DNA of 64,000 nt, taken from NCBI GenBank assembly GCA_963675995.2, contig CAXXIY010000001.1, positions 744,001-808,000 of the forward strand, given 5' to 3'. This DNA comes from JAAFHB01 sp963675995 (lineage in GTDB: Bacteria > Bacteroidota > Bacteroidia > Bacteroidales > Prolixibacteraceae). The notes beneath the pieces were generated by a model. It was not told where the DNA came from. It searched no databases and saw only the letters and a list, made by a program, of their open reading frames with translations. The position numbers and the translations under genes are program-made. Each line of letters opens with the position of its first letter. Within the stretch, counting starts at the first letter, position 1. Shown here piece by piece: positions 34,956-44,066 of this stretch.

Positions 34956-35492
34956 AATATTAATTTTAAATTTCTCTTGATTCCATAACCTATCGGTTTT
35001 TGACGATCAATAAGGCCGGTAGTTTAATGGCAAAGGGAATAAATTTAACCGGCATTTTTACGCCTGCGGTTCGTTCCTAGGCAGATTCCATTTCAGAGCC
35101 TATACTCTTCCTTTAGGGTACCCAAAATAGGAACTGAATTTATGTAACTTAAACAACGTAAAATAATTACGGTAGAAGTGAGATTTGGGAAGTTGAATGA
35201 TATTTATTATGGCATCAATATTAAGGAGTGACTCATCAGCAATTCTGAAATTCTCCTCAAATTGAAGAATAGAAATCCTGGAATAGCTGAAGATTATTGC
35301 CAGGTTTGGAAGTAATGCACAAGATGCATCTTATCTGTTAAATTCCTGAAATTGAGCAAGATTGTTAATGGAACGTACAAAAGATGACATAATCAGAAAA
35401 AAAACCAGGATCCCACCTCCAACTTTCTGACAAGTTAGGGGTAAGGTCCCGGCTTTGAGAAACGGGGAAGTAGCGATTTTCCCAGTTATCTG
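34956..35492. other. Intergenic region, 537 bases
   Basis: Little is recognisable. On the minus strand, 35325 down to 35100 is open for about 75 codons without an ATG and ends in TAG; part of it reads NIIQLPKSHFYRNYFTLF. This could be a degraded small gene or chance. A stretch near 35014 (GGTAGTTTAATGGCAAA) resembles a tRNA D-arm, but no acceptor or T-arm partner is present. No promoter box is convincing. Confidence 0.4.
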
Positions 35493-36230
35493 TTAAAGTT
35501 CGCGAATCTTGATGTTACGGAACCAGATCGCATATCCGTGATCCTGAAGTCCGATATAACCCTCTTTGGCGATCCCTTCGGTCCATCCCGGAAAATCTTT
35601 GAATTTGCTTTTTTTCACAAGGGCATCCCACTCTGGTGTCCATAATGTGTAAGAGACCACTTTAACGCCATTCATCGTATGGGTAGCTTTACCATCTTTC
35701 ACTTTGATCACAACCGTATTCCATGAACCTGCTGGATGAACGGTTTTAGGATCGCAGGCAATCATGTCGTAGAGCGATCCTGCAAGATGACTATCTATTT
35801 TATTGTCAGAGGCATCCACATTGTCGAGTACCTGAACTTCAGGAGCTGCATAGTAAATAGGTTTGCCGGGAACTTCACGGACATAATAGAAGATGCCCGA
35901 ATTTCCTGCCTTGCCGGCCTTAAAGTCAACAGACAATTCGAAGTTTTTATACTTCTTTTGTTGGAAAAGGATATCTCCATTGGAACCCTGACCCGGTTTT
36001 TTCCCCTCTGCGGTAAATACTTTCATCGCATTCTCATCGATCACCCAGTTTGTGGGCATCGCAGTTCCATTACATTGTCTCCAGCCACTGAAGTCCTTGC
36101 CGTTAAAAAGCAATACCCAGCCCTCCTTTTTCTCCTTCTTCGAAAGTTTGTTTAACTCCTGCGAAAAGGAGGGAAGTGAAATCAATAATCCGGCTGCCAG
36201 CAATAAAGTCAAAAAAATGTTCTTTTTCAT
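35493..36230 (-). CDS. DUF1080 (3-keto-disaccharide hydrolase-like) exported protein
   Basis: A 245-residue exported protein with a type I signal peptide (cleavage near SLPSFSQ, residue 24), not a lipobox. It is a single DUF1080 domain with EGWVLLFNGKDFSGWRQCNG, GNSGIFYYVREVPG, PEVQVLDNVD, LAGSLYDMIA, GSWNTVVIKV and IGLQDHGYAIWFRNIKI. It is a paralogue of the lipoprotein at 6394-7206; a different membrane fate would place one free in the periplasm and one anchored. An exact -7 box TATCTTTG (36302-36295, minus strand) and a 13-base palindrome lie upstream. It is a single-gene unit. Confidence 0.88.
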   Translation of the reverse strand: MKKNIFLTLLLAAGLLISLPSFSQELNKLSKKEKKEGWVLLFNGKDFSGWRQCNGTAMPTNWVIDENAMKVFTAEGKKPGQGSNGDILFQQKKYKNFELSVDFKAGKAGNSGIFYYVREVPGKPIYYAAPEVQVLDNVDASDNKIDSHLAGSLYDMIACDPKTVHPAGSWNTVVIKVKDGKATHTMNGVKVVSYTLWTPEWDALVKKSKFKDFPGWTEGIAKEGYIGLQDHGYAIWFRNIKIREL

Positions 36231-36246
36231 GATTTGAATTTTATAA

Positions 36247-36302
36247 CACCCTCAGGGTGCAATTGATGATAATTGAATCGGGTAATTTTGACGTCAAAGA
36301 TA
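36247..36302 (-). promoter_or_regulatory. DUF1080 promoter box and 5'-leader palindrome
   Basis: On the minus strand, TATCTTTG at 36302-36295 is an exact -7 box; no matching -33 box is clear. Between it and the ATG lies CACCCT-C-AGGGTG (36247-36259), a perfect palindrome that would fall inside the leader and could be an operator or hairpin. Confidence 0.5.
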
Positions 36303-36433
36303 GTGGTTAAAGTGATAAAGAACTCATCGGCAAACAAGCTAATTCGCCGATTGTAATAAAAATTTCAACCTTTCTTTCCAGCCTCAATAAAACATTTGTA
36401 ATTTTGTGACTTAATAATTTTAATTAAAGCAAA

Positions 36434-36643
36434 ATGGACTTATTTGCACCGTGGCACATCGTTATCCTCATTGGAGCCATTCTACTGCTGTTTGGAGGAC
36501 AGAAGATTCCTGAAATGATGGGTGGAATTGGCAAGGGAATGAAGGAGTTTAAAAAAGCCATTAAAGATGAAGACGAAAGACCGGCAGAAGCTCCGAAAAA
36601 AATTCTCGATTCGAGTAATAAAAAAGAGCCCCTCAAAGAGTAG
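36434..36643 (+). CDS. tatA: Twin-arginine translocase subunit TatA/TatE
   Basis: A 69-residue Tat pore subunit. One N-terminal membrane helix (WHIVILIGAILLLFGGQKI) is followed by the conserved FGxxKIPEM hinge and an amphipathic helix (GGIGKGMKEFKKAIKDEDE), then a charged tail. TatC is not adjacent, so tat genes are dispersed here. A -7 box TAATTTTG lies at 36399-36406, with only a weak -33 element. A terminator follows immediately. Confidence 0.93.
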   Translation: MDLFAPWHIVILIGAILLLFGGQKIPEMMGGIGKGMKEFKKAIKDEDERPAEAPKKILDSSNKKEPLKE

Positions 36644-36660
36644 AATTGTCACATTTCTTA

Positions 36661-36697
36661 AAAAACCCTGAAATTTTAGTGCTTTCAGGTTTTTTTA
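36661..36697. terminator. Intrinsic terminator shared by tatA and GT39 genes
   Basis: An A run, stem CCTGAAA (36667-36673), a nine-base loop, TTTCAGG (36683-36689) and then a run of eight Ts. It lies between converging stops; the minus-strand gene's TAA is at the end of the T run. Confidence 0.85.
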
Positions 36698-38326
36698 TTC
36701 TATTACTGTTGCAAAATTCGAGAGAACTTTATTCCCCCCCCGTTTCCCGGGATTCCCGTCAAAATGACCAATCACTTTAATGTGATAATTTTTCAGGATT
36801 GTGGCTGGCAAAACATCGAACGGGTGCTCATGTGAGAATAAAAGGAGCGGCGGATTAGCCGGCAACTGTTGCTCAATGGCAGGATCCCACTTTTTGACTT
36901 TATGACCACTGTTCCAGATCACCTCAATAAACTTACCCGGAATCTCACCATTAAAAAAGAAGGGGATACCCTGCAGATCATTTCTGTGACGTAGTTCCTG
37001 ATACGAATGGTATTCCGGATTAGTTATCACGAATTGGGATACCAACGGCAAAAGTGACAAACATACCGACAGAACCATCCCCACCATTCCCATCCAAAGC
37101 CGGAATGGATTTTCCATCCGGAAGGCAGATATCAAAAGTAGTGCCAAGCCCCAGAAAAGGATAAAATTGATAAGGAGGTAACCGAATCCCACATGCTCCT
37201 TCTCTATCGGAAGAAAAATTAAAACAACAGGCATAGCCACGCAGATCAAAATCATCAGCAAGGCATTGATCCAAAATAGGATACGATCAGTTTTATCAGT
37301 CGGTGGCCCGCTAAATGCATCAATGAGATACCTGAAGTAGAAGGCAGTGAGTATCGCCAGTGGAAGTAGTACAGGTAGGAGATAACGCTCCTTTTTCTCC
37401 GGAAAGAGGGAGAGAAGCAATACAGCACTTACTACCCAAATAAAAAGAAAACCGTAGTTTCCAAACTTATCAATCCGTTGACGTGCATAAGGGAAAACAA
37501 GGGCAATAGCAGCAAACACCGTCCAGATACCCGACTGTATGGGGAAACTCCAATAATGATAAAATGGGCGGGTACTCCTTTCCAGCCACGCCAATGATTC
37601 CTGCTTTGCGATCAGCGCCGAAAACTCGGGGTGTGTAAACCAGATATAGAGTGGCCACCAGAAACTCAACACCAAAGCGATCAGCGCCATAGCGAAGAGC
37701 CCCCATTTTTTATTGTTTGCCCCCTCCCATCCATAAGTGTAAGACCTGGCAATCAGATAAGGTAAAAGCAGGGCATAAAAGGAGACCGGACCTTTACTCA
37801 AAAACGAGAGACCCATCAAAACCCCGGCACCCAAAAAGGGTGACCACCCCTCATCTTTACCCTTCATACCTTTATGAATCAGCGATATCGCCCCAATCAT
37901 AAAAGCATGACAAAAGATATCCCAACTTATGTCCCGCGCCAAAAAAAAGATATAAAATGAAGTGGCAGAAGTACCGGCAACAAGAACTCGGAGCAAACGA
38001 TCATCACTTATTTGGGAGGTCAATTGACAGATAAAAAAAATCATCAAAAATCCAGCTAATGCCGAAGGGAGACGCAGCAGGGAGAGGTTTTCACCGCCAC
38101 CGAGTTTCATCATCACAGCGGCAATCCAGGTGGGTAGCGGAGGCTTCTCGAGACGTAACTCACCATTCATGGTCGGCTCGAGCCAGTTGTTCTCCTCAAG
38201 CATCTCACGCGCTGTGGTAAGATTTCTCGCCTCCATGATGTTTGCCTCAATGGCACCGTTATTCACCACAAAAGCGACGAAGGTAATCAGCAGAATAAGA
38301 AAAAGTTGTAGCTTGCGATTGGTCAT
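36695..38326 (-). CDS. Glycosyltransferase family 39 (ArnT-like) membrane protein
   Basis: A 543-residue integral membrane GT-C enzyme. The first loop has EARNLTTAREMLEENNWLEP and RLEKPPLPTW, the acidic motif of ArnT/PMT-type enzymes that take a polyprenyl-phosphate sugar donor. About ten to twelve hydrophobic helices follow, then a periplasmic C-terminal domain (HRNDLQGIPFFFNGE, LLLFSHEHP). ArnT-like proteins add aminoarabinose or another sugar to lipid A. Upstream on the same strand are a GT2, a LAB_N protein and a small membrane protein, so this is the last step of a lipid-linked sugar transfer operon. Confidence 0.88.
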   Translation of the reverse strand: MTNRKLQLFLILLITFVAFVVNNGAIEANIMEARNLTTAREMLEENNWLEPTMNGELRLEKPPLPTWIAAVMMKLGGGENLSLLRLPSALAGFLMIFFICQLTSQISDDRLLRVLVAGTSATSFYIFFLARDISWDIFCHAFMIGAISLIHKGMKGKDEGWSPFLGAGVLMGLSFLSKGPVSFYALLLPYLIARSYTYGWEGANNKKWGLFAMALIALVLSFWWPLYIWFTHPEFSALIAKQESLAWLERSTRPFYHYWSFPIQSGIWTVFAAIALVFPYARQRIDKFGNYGFLFIWVVSAVLLLSLFPEKKERYLLPVLLPLAILTAFYFRYLIDAFSGPPTDKTDRILFWINALLMILICVAMPVVLIFLPIEKEHVGFGYLLINFILFWGLALLLISAFRMENPFRLWMGMVGMVLSVCLSLLPLVSQFVITNPEYHSYQELRHRNDLQGIPFFFNGEIPGKFIEVIWNSGHKVKKWDPAIEQQLPANPPLLLFSHEHPFDVLPATILKNYHIKVIGHFDGNPGKRGGNKVLSNFATVIE

Positions 38327-38335
38327 AAGTCAACT

Positions 38336-38584
38336 TTACCCTTTATTCCCTCTGAATTTCATAACGATATCAATAACCGACAGTAGGATACCTAATCCGA
38401 TTAAACTATAACCTAACGTTCTGTAATCTCCACAAAAAAGGCCGGCCAGAACAAAAGCGAAAGCAATTCCGGCTAGCGGAGAAAGCCTTTTCCTGTCGCC
38501 ACTTTTCGTTTTAAACGCTACAAATAAAGCGATAATTGCCAGAATGATAATTGAAATTACAATGTAAATCTGGGAAGTTTCCAT
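38336..38584 (-). CDS. Small integral membrane protein
   Basis: An 82-residue hypothetical protein with three hydrophobic segments (YIVISIIILAIIALFVAF, AGIAFAFVLAGLF and LGYSLIGLGILLSVIDIVM). It ends MKFRGNKG and has no recognised domain. It lies nine bases before the GT39 gene and 92 bases after the LAB_N gene on the same strand. EmrE-like or ArnE/F-like flippase roles would fit the operon, but nothing in the sequence shows that. Confidence 0.7.
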   Translation of the reverse strand: METSQIYIVISIIILAIIALFVAFKTKSGDRKRLSPLAGIAFAFVLAGLFCGDYRTLGYSLIGLGILLSVIDIVMKFRGNKG

Positions 38585-38676
38585 GATTTGATGTATTTAC
38601 TAAGCATTTGTTGATTAACATTGGCTATCATAGATCAAACGCCCGTTTAATTATCAAAAATAGCAATATTTATGAT

Positions 38677-39312
38677 TTATCCGGAACCTTTTTTAGATCT
38701 TCCAAGTACAATATTTCTGATATAGATCACAAAGCCGACAACTTGTCCGATGAGTAAAACCGGATCGTACCTAAAAATGGCATAGGTTATAATCATTAAA
38801 GAACCGACTACACTCACCAACCAAAACCTTCGGGTTAAAACGGATTCACTTTTCGATTCCGAATCGATCCATTGGATGTAAAACCGAAGGGTAAAGATAA
38901 TCTGCCCGGCACTGCCCCATATCTTTAATGGTGTTGAGATCTCCTTATTGATCAGGAGAAGGAAAATATTTCCGCTGGTGTCGAAGAGAAGATATCCCAT
39001 GGTCAGAATCGGAGCGATGACAATGAATGTTCTGAATAGGATGGGTATCGTTCGCCACCTCTCCTGCAGATGAAGGTTCCGGATATAGATAAAATAGACC
39101 AATACCTGACCCAGAACGATGGCAAAATCATGTCGCAAGATTCCATAAACAAGAAATACAACCGATCCTATCACACTTATCTGCCAAAAAATAACAGGGG
39201 AAATTGGTTTTCCTGCTTTCTCAGATCTGATCCATTGTACAATCATTCGGGCAGCAAAAAGCAACTGAGCGGTAAACCCGATGACGAAGACCCAAAGTGA
39301 TGAGGCGCTCAT
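38677..39312 (-). CDS. Lipid-A-disaccharide synthase N-terminal-domain (LAB_N) membrane protein
   Basis: A 211-residue membrane protein made of two LAB_N repeats. The first repeat has LLFAARMIVQWIRSEKAGKP, FWQISVIGSVVFLVYGILR and VLGQVLVYFIYIRNLHL; the second mirrors it with FTLRFYIQWIDSESKSESVL, FWLVSVVGSLMIITYAIFR and LIGQVVGFVIYIRNIVL. Such double LAB_N proteins are usually found next to a GT2 and a GT39, as here. It overlaps the GT2 gene by four bases. A role in lipid-linked sugar handling is inferred from the neighbourhood. Confidence 0.9.
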   Translation of the reverse strand: MSASSLWVFVIGFTAQLLFAARMIVQWIRSEKAGKPISPVIFWQISVIGSVVFLVYGILRHDFAIVLGQVLVYFIYIRNLHLQERWRTIPILFRTFIVIAPILTMGYLLFDTSGNIFLLLINKEISTPLKIWGSAGQIIFTLRFYIQWIDSESKSESVLTRRFWLVSVVGSLMIITYAIFRYDPVLLIGQVVGFVIYIRNIVLGRSKKGSG

Positions 39313-40040
39313 TTTCTGCCTGATATTTCATAATGGATATACCGTTTTCGTATCCAGGCAAAGGCTAAAAGGTCGGCAGCAGGACCTAACATCCTGTTAA
39401 AGAGGCGATAGTTCGACTTGCCGGCGAGGCGCTTAAAATGGCGGACAGGTACCTCTCTGACAGCTCCTCCACCCAGCAGAACAAGTGCCGGAATGAAGCG
39501 GTGCATCCCAATAAAAAACGGAATCTGACGGGCTGCCGAGGTCTGTAAAACCTTGAGGGGACATCCCGTATCTGAAATCCCGTCGTGTGTAACGGTCCGG
39601 CGAATTGCATTTGCCAAGGTTGAAGTAATCCGTTTGATCCATCCATCTTTTCTGCCACTTCTGATCCCAGTAACCAACTCATATTGATTGGCATATTCCA
39701 TTAAAAGGTCAAAATCAAACGGTGAAGTCTGAAGATCGGCATCGATATAACCAATAAAGGGGGTCTTCACTTGATCGAAACCTGCTTTTAAGGCAGTACT
39801 AAGTCCGCTGTTTTTCTTCAGATGGATATAGCTGAACTCAGGATAACCGGTACAAATAGATGCTAAAATCTGAGCGCTTCCATCAGTCGATCCGTCGTTA
39901 ACAAACAGCACATTTGCCTTATAGGGGGAAAGTGAGAGGTATTCAGAGAGTTCTTTTGCCAGTCGTGGAAGATTCCCCTCCTCATTATAAAGTGGTACGA
40001 TGATGGTAAGGAGGTATCCGGAATCAGCATTGTACTCCAT
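39309..40040 (-). CDS. Glycosyltransferase family 2 (polyprenyl-phosphate sugar transferase-like)
   Basis: A 243-residue GT-A enzyme with IIVPLYNEEGNLPRL, FVNDGSTDGSAQIL, GLSTALKAGFDQ and the DxD-type site YIDADLQTSP. Family relatives are dolichyl-phosphate mannose synthase and ArnC, which charge a polyprenyl carrier. No C-terminal membrane helices are visible, so it is probably peripheral. The order GT2, LAB_N, small membrane protein, GT39 gives a complete path: load a lipid-linked sugar, move it across the membrane and transfer it to an acceptor such as lipid A. Confidence 0.9.
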   Translation of the reverse strand: MEYNADSGYLLTIIVPLYNEEGNLPRLAKELSEYLSLSPYKANVLFVNDGSTDGSAQILASICTGYPEFSYIHLKKNSGLSTALKAGFDQVKTPFIGYIDADLQTSPFDFDLLMEYANQYELVTGIRSGRKDGWIKRITSTLANAIRRTVTHDGISDTGCPLKVLQTSAARQIPFFIGMHRFIPALVLLGGGAVREVPVRHFKRLAGKSNYRLFNRMLGPAADLLAFAWIRKRYIHYEISGRK

Positions 40041-40120
40041 TTGGGCAAAAGGTTAAATCAAATGCAAATTTAATAAAAAAGAGGTGTAAAGAATAGGTGT
40101 GTTTACCAATGTAATGGCTC

Positions 40121-40173
40121 ATTGCCGAATTATCATATCGTCGAATTGCCAAATTATCAAATTGCCGAATTTT
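40121..40173. repeat. Short AATTGCC-type repeats
   Basis: Three copies of ATTGCC(G/A)AATT begin at 40121, 40145 and 40161, separated by ATTATCA-type filler. Related copies in the opposite orientation lie at 28266-28278 and near 28302. They look like a dispersed intergenic repeat. TATATTTG at 40177-40184 and TACCTTTG at 40240-40247 after the array are candidate -7 boxes for lepA. Confidence 0.6.
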
Positions 40174-40309
40174 GAATATATTTGCGCAGCGTTTGGAAAA
40201 TAAGGATTCAATAAGGAAATCAAGGATATAAAGATTTTTTACCTTTGAAACGAATCCCTGATAATAGGGGTTAGTTCCAACCGACCATTAAAAATCAAAT
40301 TATTCAACG

Positions 40310-42097
40310 ATGAAGAACATCAGGAACTTTTGTATTATTGCCCATATTGATCATGGAAAAAGTACGCTTGCCGACCGTCTTCTGGAGATAACCCAGACTG
40401 TCAGCGGTCGTGATATGCAGGCTCAGGTACTTGATGATATGGAGTTGGAGAAAGAGCGTGGGATTACAATCAAGAGTCATGCCATTCAGATGGATCATGT
40501 TCAGGATGGCGAAAAATACAGGCTAAACCTTATTGACACTCCGGGGCACGTTGACTTCTCGTATGAAGTATCACGCTCAATCGCCGCCTGCGAGGGAGCA
40601 TTGCTCATCATTGATGCAACTCAGGGTATTCAGGCGCAGACCATATCGAATCTTTACCTTGCCATTGAGCATGATCTTGAAATTATTCCTATTATGAATA
40701 AAATGGATCTTCCCAATGCAATGCCAGAAGTTGTTGAAGATCAAATCATCGAATTGATAGGTTGTAAACGTGACACCATCATCAGGGCATCAGGGAAAAC
40801 CGGTGAAGGGATTGATGAGATTTTGAAACGGATCATTTCCGATATTCCAGCACCTGCCGGCGATCCGGAAGCTCCCCTTCAGGGATTGATTTTCGATTCG
40901 GTCTACAACCAGTTCCGTGGCGTAGTCGCTTATGTAAAAGTTGTCAACGGAACTGTCCGGAAAGGGGACGTTGTGAAGTTCGTTGCAACTGAAAAACAAT
41001 ATAATGTTGATGAGGTTGGGGTGTTGAAAATGGCACTCAATCCGAGAGAATCATTAAGTGCCGGTGATGTTGGTTACATCATCTCGAACATTAAAACCGC
41101 TCGTGAGATCAGGGTCGGAGATACCGTCACCAATGTAAAACAACCCTGTTCAAACGTAATTTCCGGATTCGAGGAGGTCAAACCGATGGTATTTGCCGGC
41201 GTCTATCCCATCGACAGCGAGGATTATGAGGATCTCCGTGCGGCAATGGAGAAACTCCAGCTCAATGATGCTTCGCTCACCTATACCCTTGAATCATCTG
41301 CTGCACTCGGATTTGGCTTCCGTTGCGGCTTCCTGGGATTGCTCCACATGGAGATTGTTCAGGAGCGGCTCGACCGCGAATTCGATATGAACGTCATAAC
41401 TACTGTACCGAACGTATCTTATATGGTTCATACCAGGGCGGGTGAGGATTATGAAGTTTATAACCCGGCAGGGATGCCCGATGCATCACTGATCGAACTG
41501 ATCGAAGAACCTTATATCAAAGCACAGATTATCACTCGCTCAGAGTTTATTGGTGCCATCATGACCCTCTGCCTCGACAAACGCGGTATGCTTCGGAAAC
41601 AGGAATATCTCACTGCCGAGCGGGCTGAACTGACCTTCGATCTTCCACTTGGTGAAATCGTCTTCGACTTTTACGACAAATTAAAGAGTATTTCAAAAGG
41701 GTATGCCTCTTTCGATTACCACATCACCGGATACCGCCCAGCCAAACTGGCCAAACTCGATATTCTCCTTAACAGCGAACCCGTTGATGCCCTTTCGACA
41801 CTGATTCATTTCGACAATGCTTACAATTTTGGCAGGAGAATGTGTGAAAAACTGAAGGAACTGATCCCACGACAGCAATACGACGTGGCAATTCAGGCGG
41901 CAATAGGTGCCAAAATTATCGCCCGTGAGACAATCAAAGCAGTCCGAAAAGATGTTACTGCAAAATGTTATGGGGGAGATATTACCCGGAAACGTAAACT
42001 GCTCGATAAGCAGAAGAAAGGTAAGAAACGAATGAAACAGATCGGGAATGTAGAGGTTCCTCAAAAAGCATTCCTTGCAGTGTTAAAGCTCGACTAG
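40310..42097 (+). CDS. lepA: Elongation factor 4 (LepA)
   Basis: A 595-residue translational GTPase that back-translocates or helps remodel the ribosome. GTPase motifs: G1 IAHIDHGKSTLADRL, G2 RGITIKSHA, G3 DTPGHVDFSYEV and G4 NKMDLP. The LepA-specific C-terminal domain is present (DILLNSEPVDALSTLIH, AIGAKIIARETIKAVRKDVT, CYGGDITRKRKLLDKQKKGK and MKQIGNVEVPQKAF). Length and sequence are full. Nothing unusual is seen in the protein. A weak hairpin with arms AAGAAG/CTTCTT near 42160 may end the transcript. Confidence 0.97.
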   Translation: MKNIRNFCIIAHIDHGKSTLADRLLEITQTVSGRDMQAQVLDDMELEKERGITIKSHAIQMDHVQDGEKYRLNLIDTPGHVDFSYEVSRSIAACEGALLIIDATQGIQAQTISNLYLAIEHDLEIIPIMNKMDLPNAMPEVVEDQIIELIGCKRDTIIRASGKTGEGIDEILKRIISDIPAPAGDPEAPLQGLIFDSVYNQFRGVVAYVKVVNGTVRKGDVVKFVATEKQYNVDEVGVLKMALNPRESLSAGDVGYIISNIKTAREIRVGDTVTNVKQPCSNVISGFEEVKPMVFAGVYPIDSEDYEDLRAAMEKLQLNDASLTYTLESSAALGFGFRCGFLGLLHMEIVQERLDREFDMNVITTVPNVSYMVHTRAGEDYEVYNPAGMPDASLIELIEEPYIKAQIITRSEFIGAIMTLCLDKRGMLRKQEYLTAERAELTFDLPLGEIVFDFYDKLKSISKGYASFDYHITGYRPAKLAKLDILLNSEPVDALSTLIHFDNAYNFGRRMCEKLKELIPRQQYDVAIQAAIGAKIIARETIKAVRKDVTAKCYGGDITRKRKLLDKQKKGKKRMKQIGNVEVPQKAFLAVLKLD

Positions 42098-42272
42098 CCA
42101 ACATCTGACTGATATTCTGCAACTTTCTCTCTCAGGCAGATCCCGGCAGGTACGATTAAGAAGTTGCTCTTCTTACCTTTTATCTATAACAATCTGATTT
42201 GTAAATAGATCTGAGCGTGATAACGAATTTGGGTTATTAAATGGTGCAGGTACAGCTACCTGAGGTTATTTA

Positions 42273-42935
42273 TTGAAATTTGCCTCTTTCACCGGGTTGG
42301 CGATATCGATTTGTTTGACCAGCTATTCACAGGAAATGCCCGTAAAGTTGAATCCGGTCGCCCCTAAAACCATACATTACTAAGGACATGATGCTGTTAC
42401 AGACCAATACGGAGTTATTGCACCCTGGTAGCAACAAAACGGGCAATGCGATTACCGTATCAGGATTGCCGCAGAGACACTGAAACGTTATCCATGGACA
42501 ACCACCAAAAATGCTGTAATTGCTGTTCCTGAATATCTTTTTACAAGTAACTGGGAGATAGCATCCGATGGGAAAATCACGCCAGCGATTTTTGGGTAAA
42601 TGTTACAGTAGGACCAGGGAAATACGATGTCTGTCTTAAGTTTGCCGTAACTCAGGATACCCCTCAGCGCCAAAATGGCTTCGATATTATCATCAACGAA
42701 GAAACCGTTGGTTCATAATCTGAATGTCATTGCCACTGCCAAAAGCAGAAACAAAGCGGTAGACCTTGTCTTTAAAAATATATTCCCGCTAAACGGCATT
42801 ATAAAAATCCGACTCAAAAGCGCCCCACCAGCCAAAGCTTCTTCCGATGAGATTGAAGAAGCTTATTTGCAGGCTTTGGAAGTTGACCGCCACCTGAAAG
42901 GGGAAGGAGCATCACCTGTAACATTTGGACAATAA
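42273..42935 (+). pseudogene. Malectin-like domain protein (probable glycosidase relic), broken
   Basis: The region starts with a signal-peptide-like stretch (LLKFASFTGLAISICLTSYS) and meets stops soon after. Reading across frames gives YRIRIAAETLKRYPW ... FWVNVTVGPGKYDV ... KFAVTQDTPQRQNGFDIIIN and then an open tail HNLNVIATAKSRNKAVDLVF, GIIKIRLKSAPPA and EEAYLQALEVDRHLKGEGA. The tail is the C-terminal malectin-like beta sandwich found on secreted glycoside hydrolases. At least two frameshifts, several stops and a large missing middle show that it is dead. The 86-codon open frame at 42675-42935 is only its last part. Confidence 0.75.
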
Positions 42936-43036
42936 CCTTTATTTGCTTTCTTTAAGTATTGAATATAACACTTAGATAACATTATTTTAACGAATATCAG
43001 CTACTTCCGGACTATCTTTGCCTCAAATTTCCAATA

Positions 43037-43801
43037 ATGTTTGTTGACACCCATTCGCATGTCTATTCCGAAGAGTTTAGTTCCGACAGGAATGAGGTAA
43101 TTGCCCGTGCATTAAAGTCGGGAGTCAGAAAAATTATCCTCCCCAACATTGATAGCTCCACCCTAAAACCAATGCTCGACCTCTCTGATTCGCATCCCGA
43201 TCTGTTTATCCCGCTATTAGGATTACATCCCACATCGGTGAAGGAGGATTTTCGGAAAGAGCTGGAGATCATGGAATACTGGTTTACAAAGCGGAAGTTC
43301 GCCGGGATCGGGGAGATTGGAATTGATCTCTATTGGGATAAGACTTTCATCAATGAACAGATGGAGGCATTCAGAATACAGATAGGATGGGCAAAAAAAG
43401 CGAGGATTCCGATTGTAATCCACGTCAGGGATTCCTTTCCTGAAGTGCTTGAAGTGATAGAGCATGAGAAAGAAGATTCACTCTCAGGTGTTTTTCACAG
43501 TTTTACCGGAACGGCAGAGCAGGCAGCCCAGGTTGTTGAGCTTGGGTTTAAGATTGGTATCGGAGGGATTGTCACCTTTAAAAATTCGGGTATGGATAGC
43601 ATTGTTCAGCAAATCTCCCTTCAAAATATATTGCTGGAAACCGATTCACCCTGGCTTGCACCCGTCCCTCACCGCGGACGTCGTAACGAGTGTGCCTTCA
43701 TCACCGCAACAGCCACCAAAATTGCGGCTCTGCATCAGACTACTGTTGAGGAGGTGGCGCGGATTACCACCCAAAATGCACAACAATTATTTGGATTTTA
43801 A
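43037..43801 (+). CDS. TatD family metal-dependent hydrolase
   Basis: A 254-residue TIM-barrel DNase or hydrolase. Metal ligands are visible: DTHSHVY (His-x-His), GIGEIGIDLYWD (Glu), PIVIHVRDSF (His), GVFHSFTG (His) and LLETDSPWLAP (Asp). TatD proteins act as 3'-5' exonucleases or tRNA-related hydrolases. A -7 box TATCTTTG at 43013-43020 lies only 16 bases before the ATG, giving a very short leader. No operon partner follows closely. Confidence 0.93.
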   Translation: MFVDTHSHVYSEEFSSDRNEVIARALKSGVRKIILPNIDSSTLKPMLDLSDSHPDLFIPLLGLHPTSVKEDFRKELEIMEYWFTKRKFAGIGEIGIDLYWDKTFINEQMEAFRIQIGWAKKARIPIVIHVRDSFPEVLEVIEHEKEDSLSGVFHSFTGTAEQAAQVVELGFKIGIGGIVTFKNSGMDSIVQQISLQNILLETDSPWLAPVPHRGRRNECAFITATATKIAALHQTTVEEVARITTQNAQQLFGF

Positions 43802-44066
43802 CCCATTAATTAATCAGGGATTCCTACCTTTGTTGCTAAAGAATTAGGTGCAATAACTTCTGGTAGGTTTAATTTAAAATATTGTGGCTTGCAACTGGCA
43901 ATCAACAGCTGACTTGCCAATTGTCTAAGAATGTTACCCTTTTTAAAACTGTATTCGGACAGTATTCTGTGTAAAAGCTAGCCGCCAAAAGCCAGTAGCA
44001 AATTATATTGACAAAGTTTTATTTACTGCACATTTCGTTATAGAACAGATTATTAATTGCAACAAA

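Noticed and set aside
35010..35085. A tRNA-like stretch (GGTAGTTTAATGGCAAA)
   Set aside because: Only a D-arm-like string is present; no anticodon stem, T-arm or acceptor pairing could be assembled.
42675..42935. An independent 86-residue protein
   Set aside because: It is the C-terminal malectin-like tail of a broken gene, with upstream pieces in other frames.
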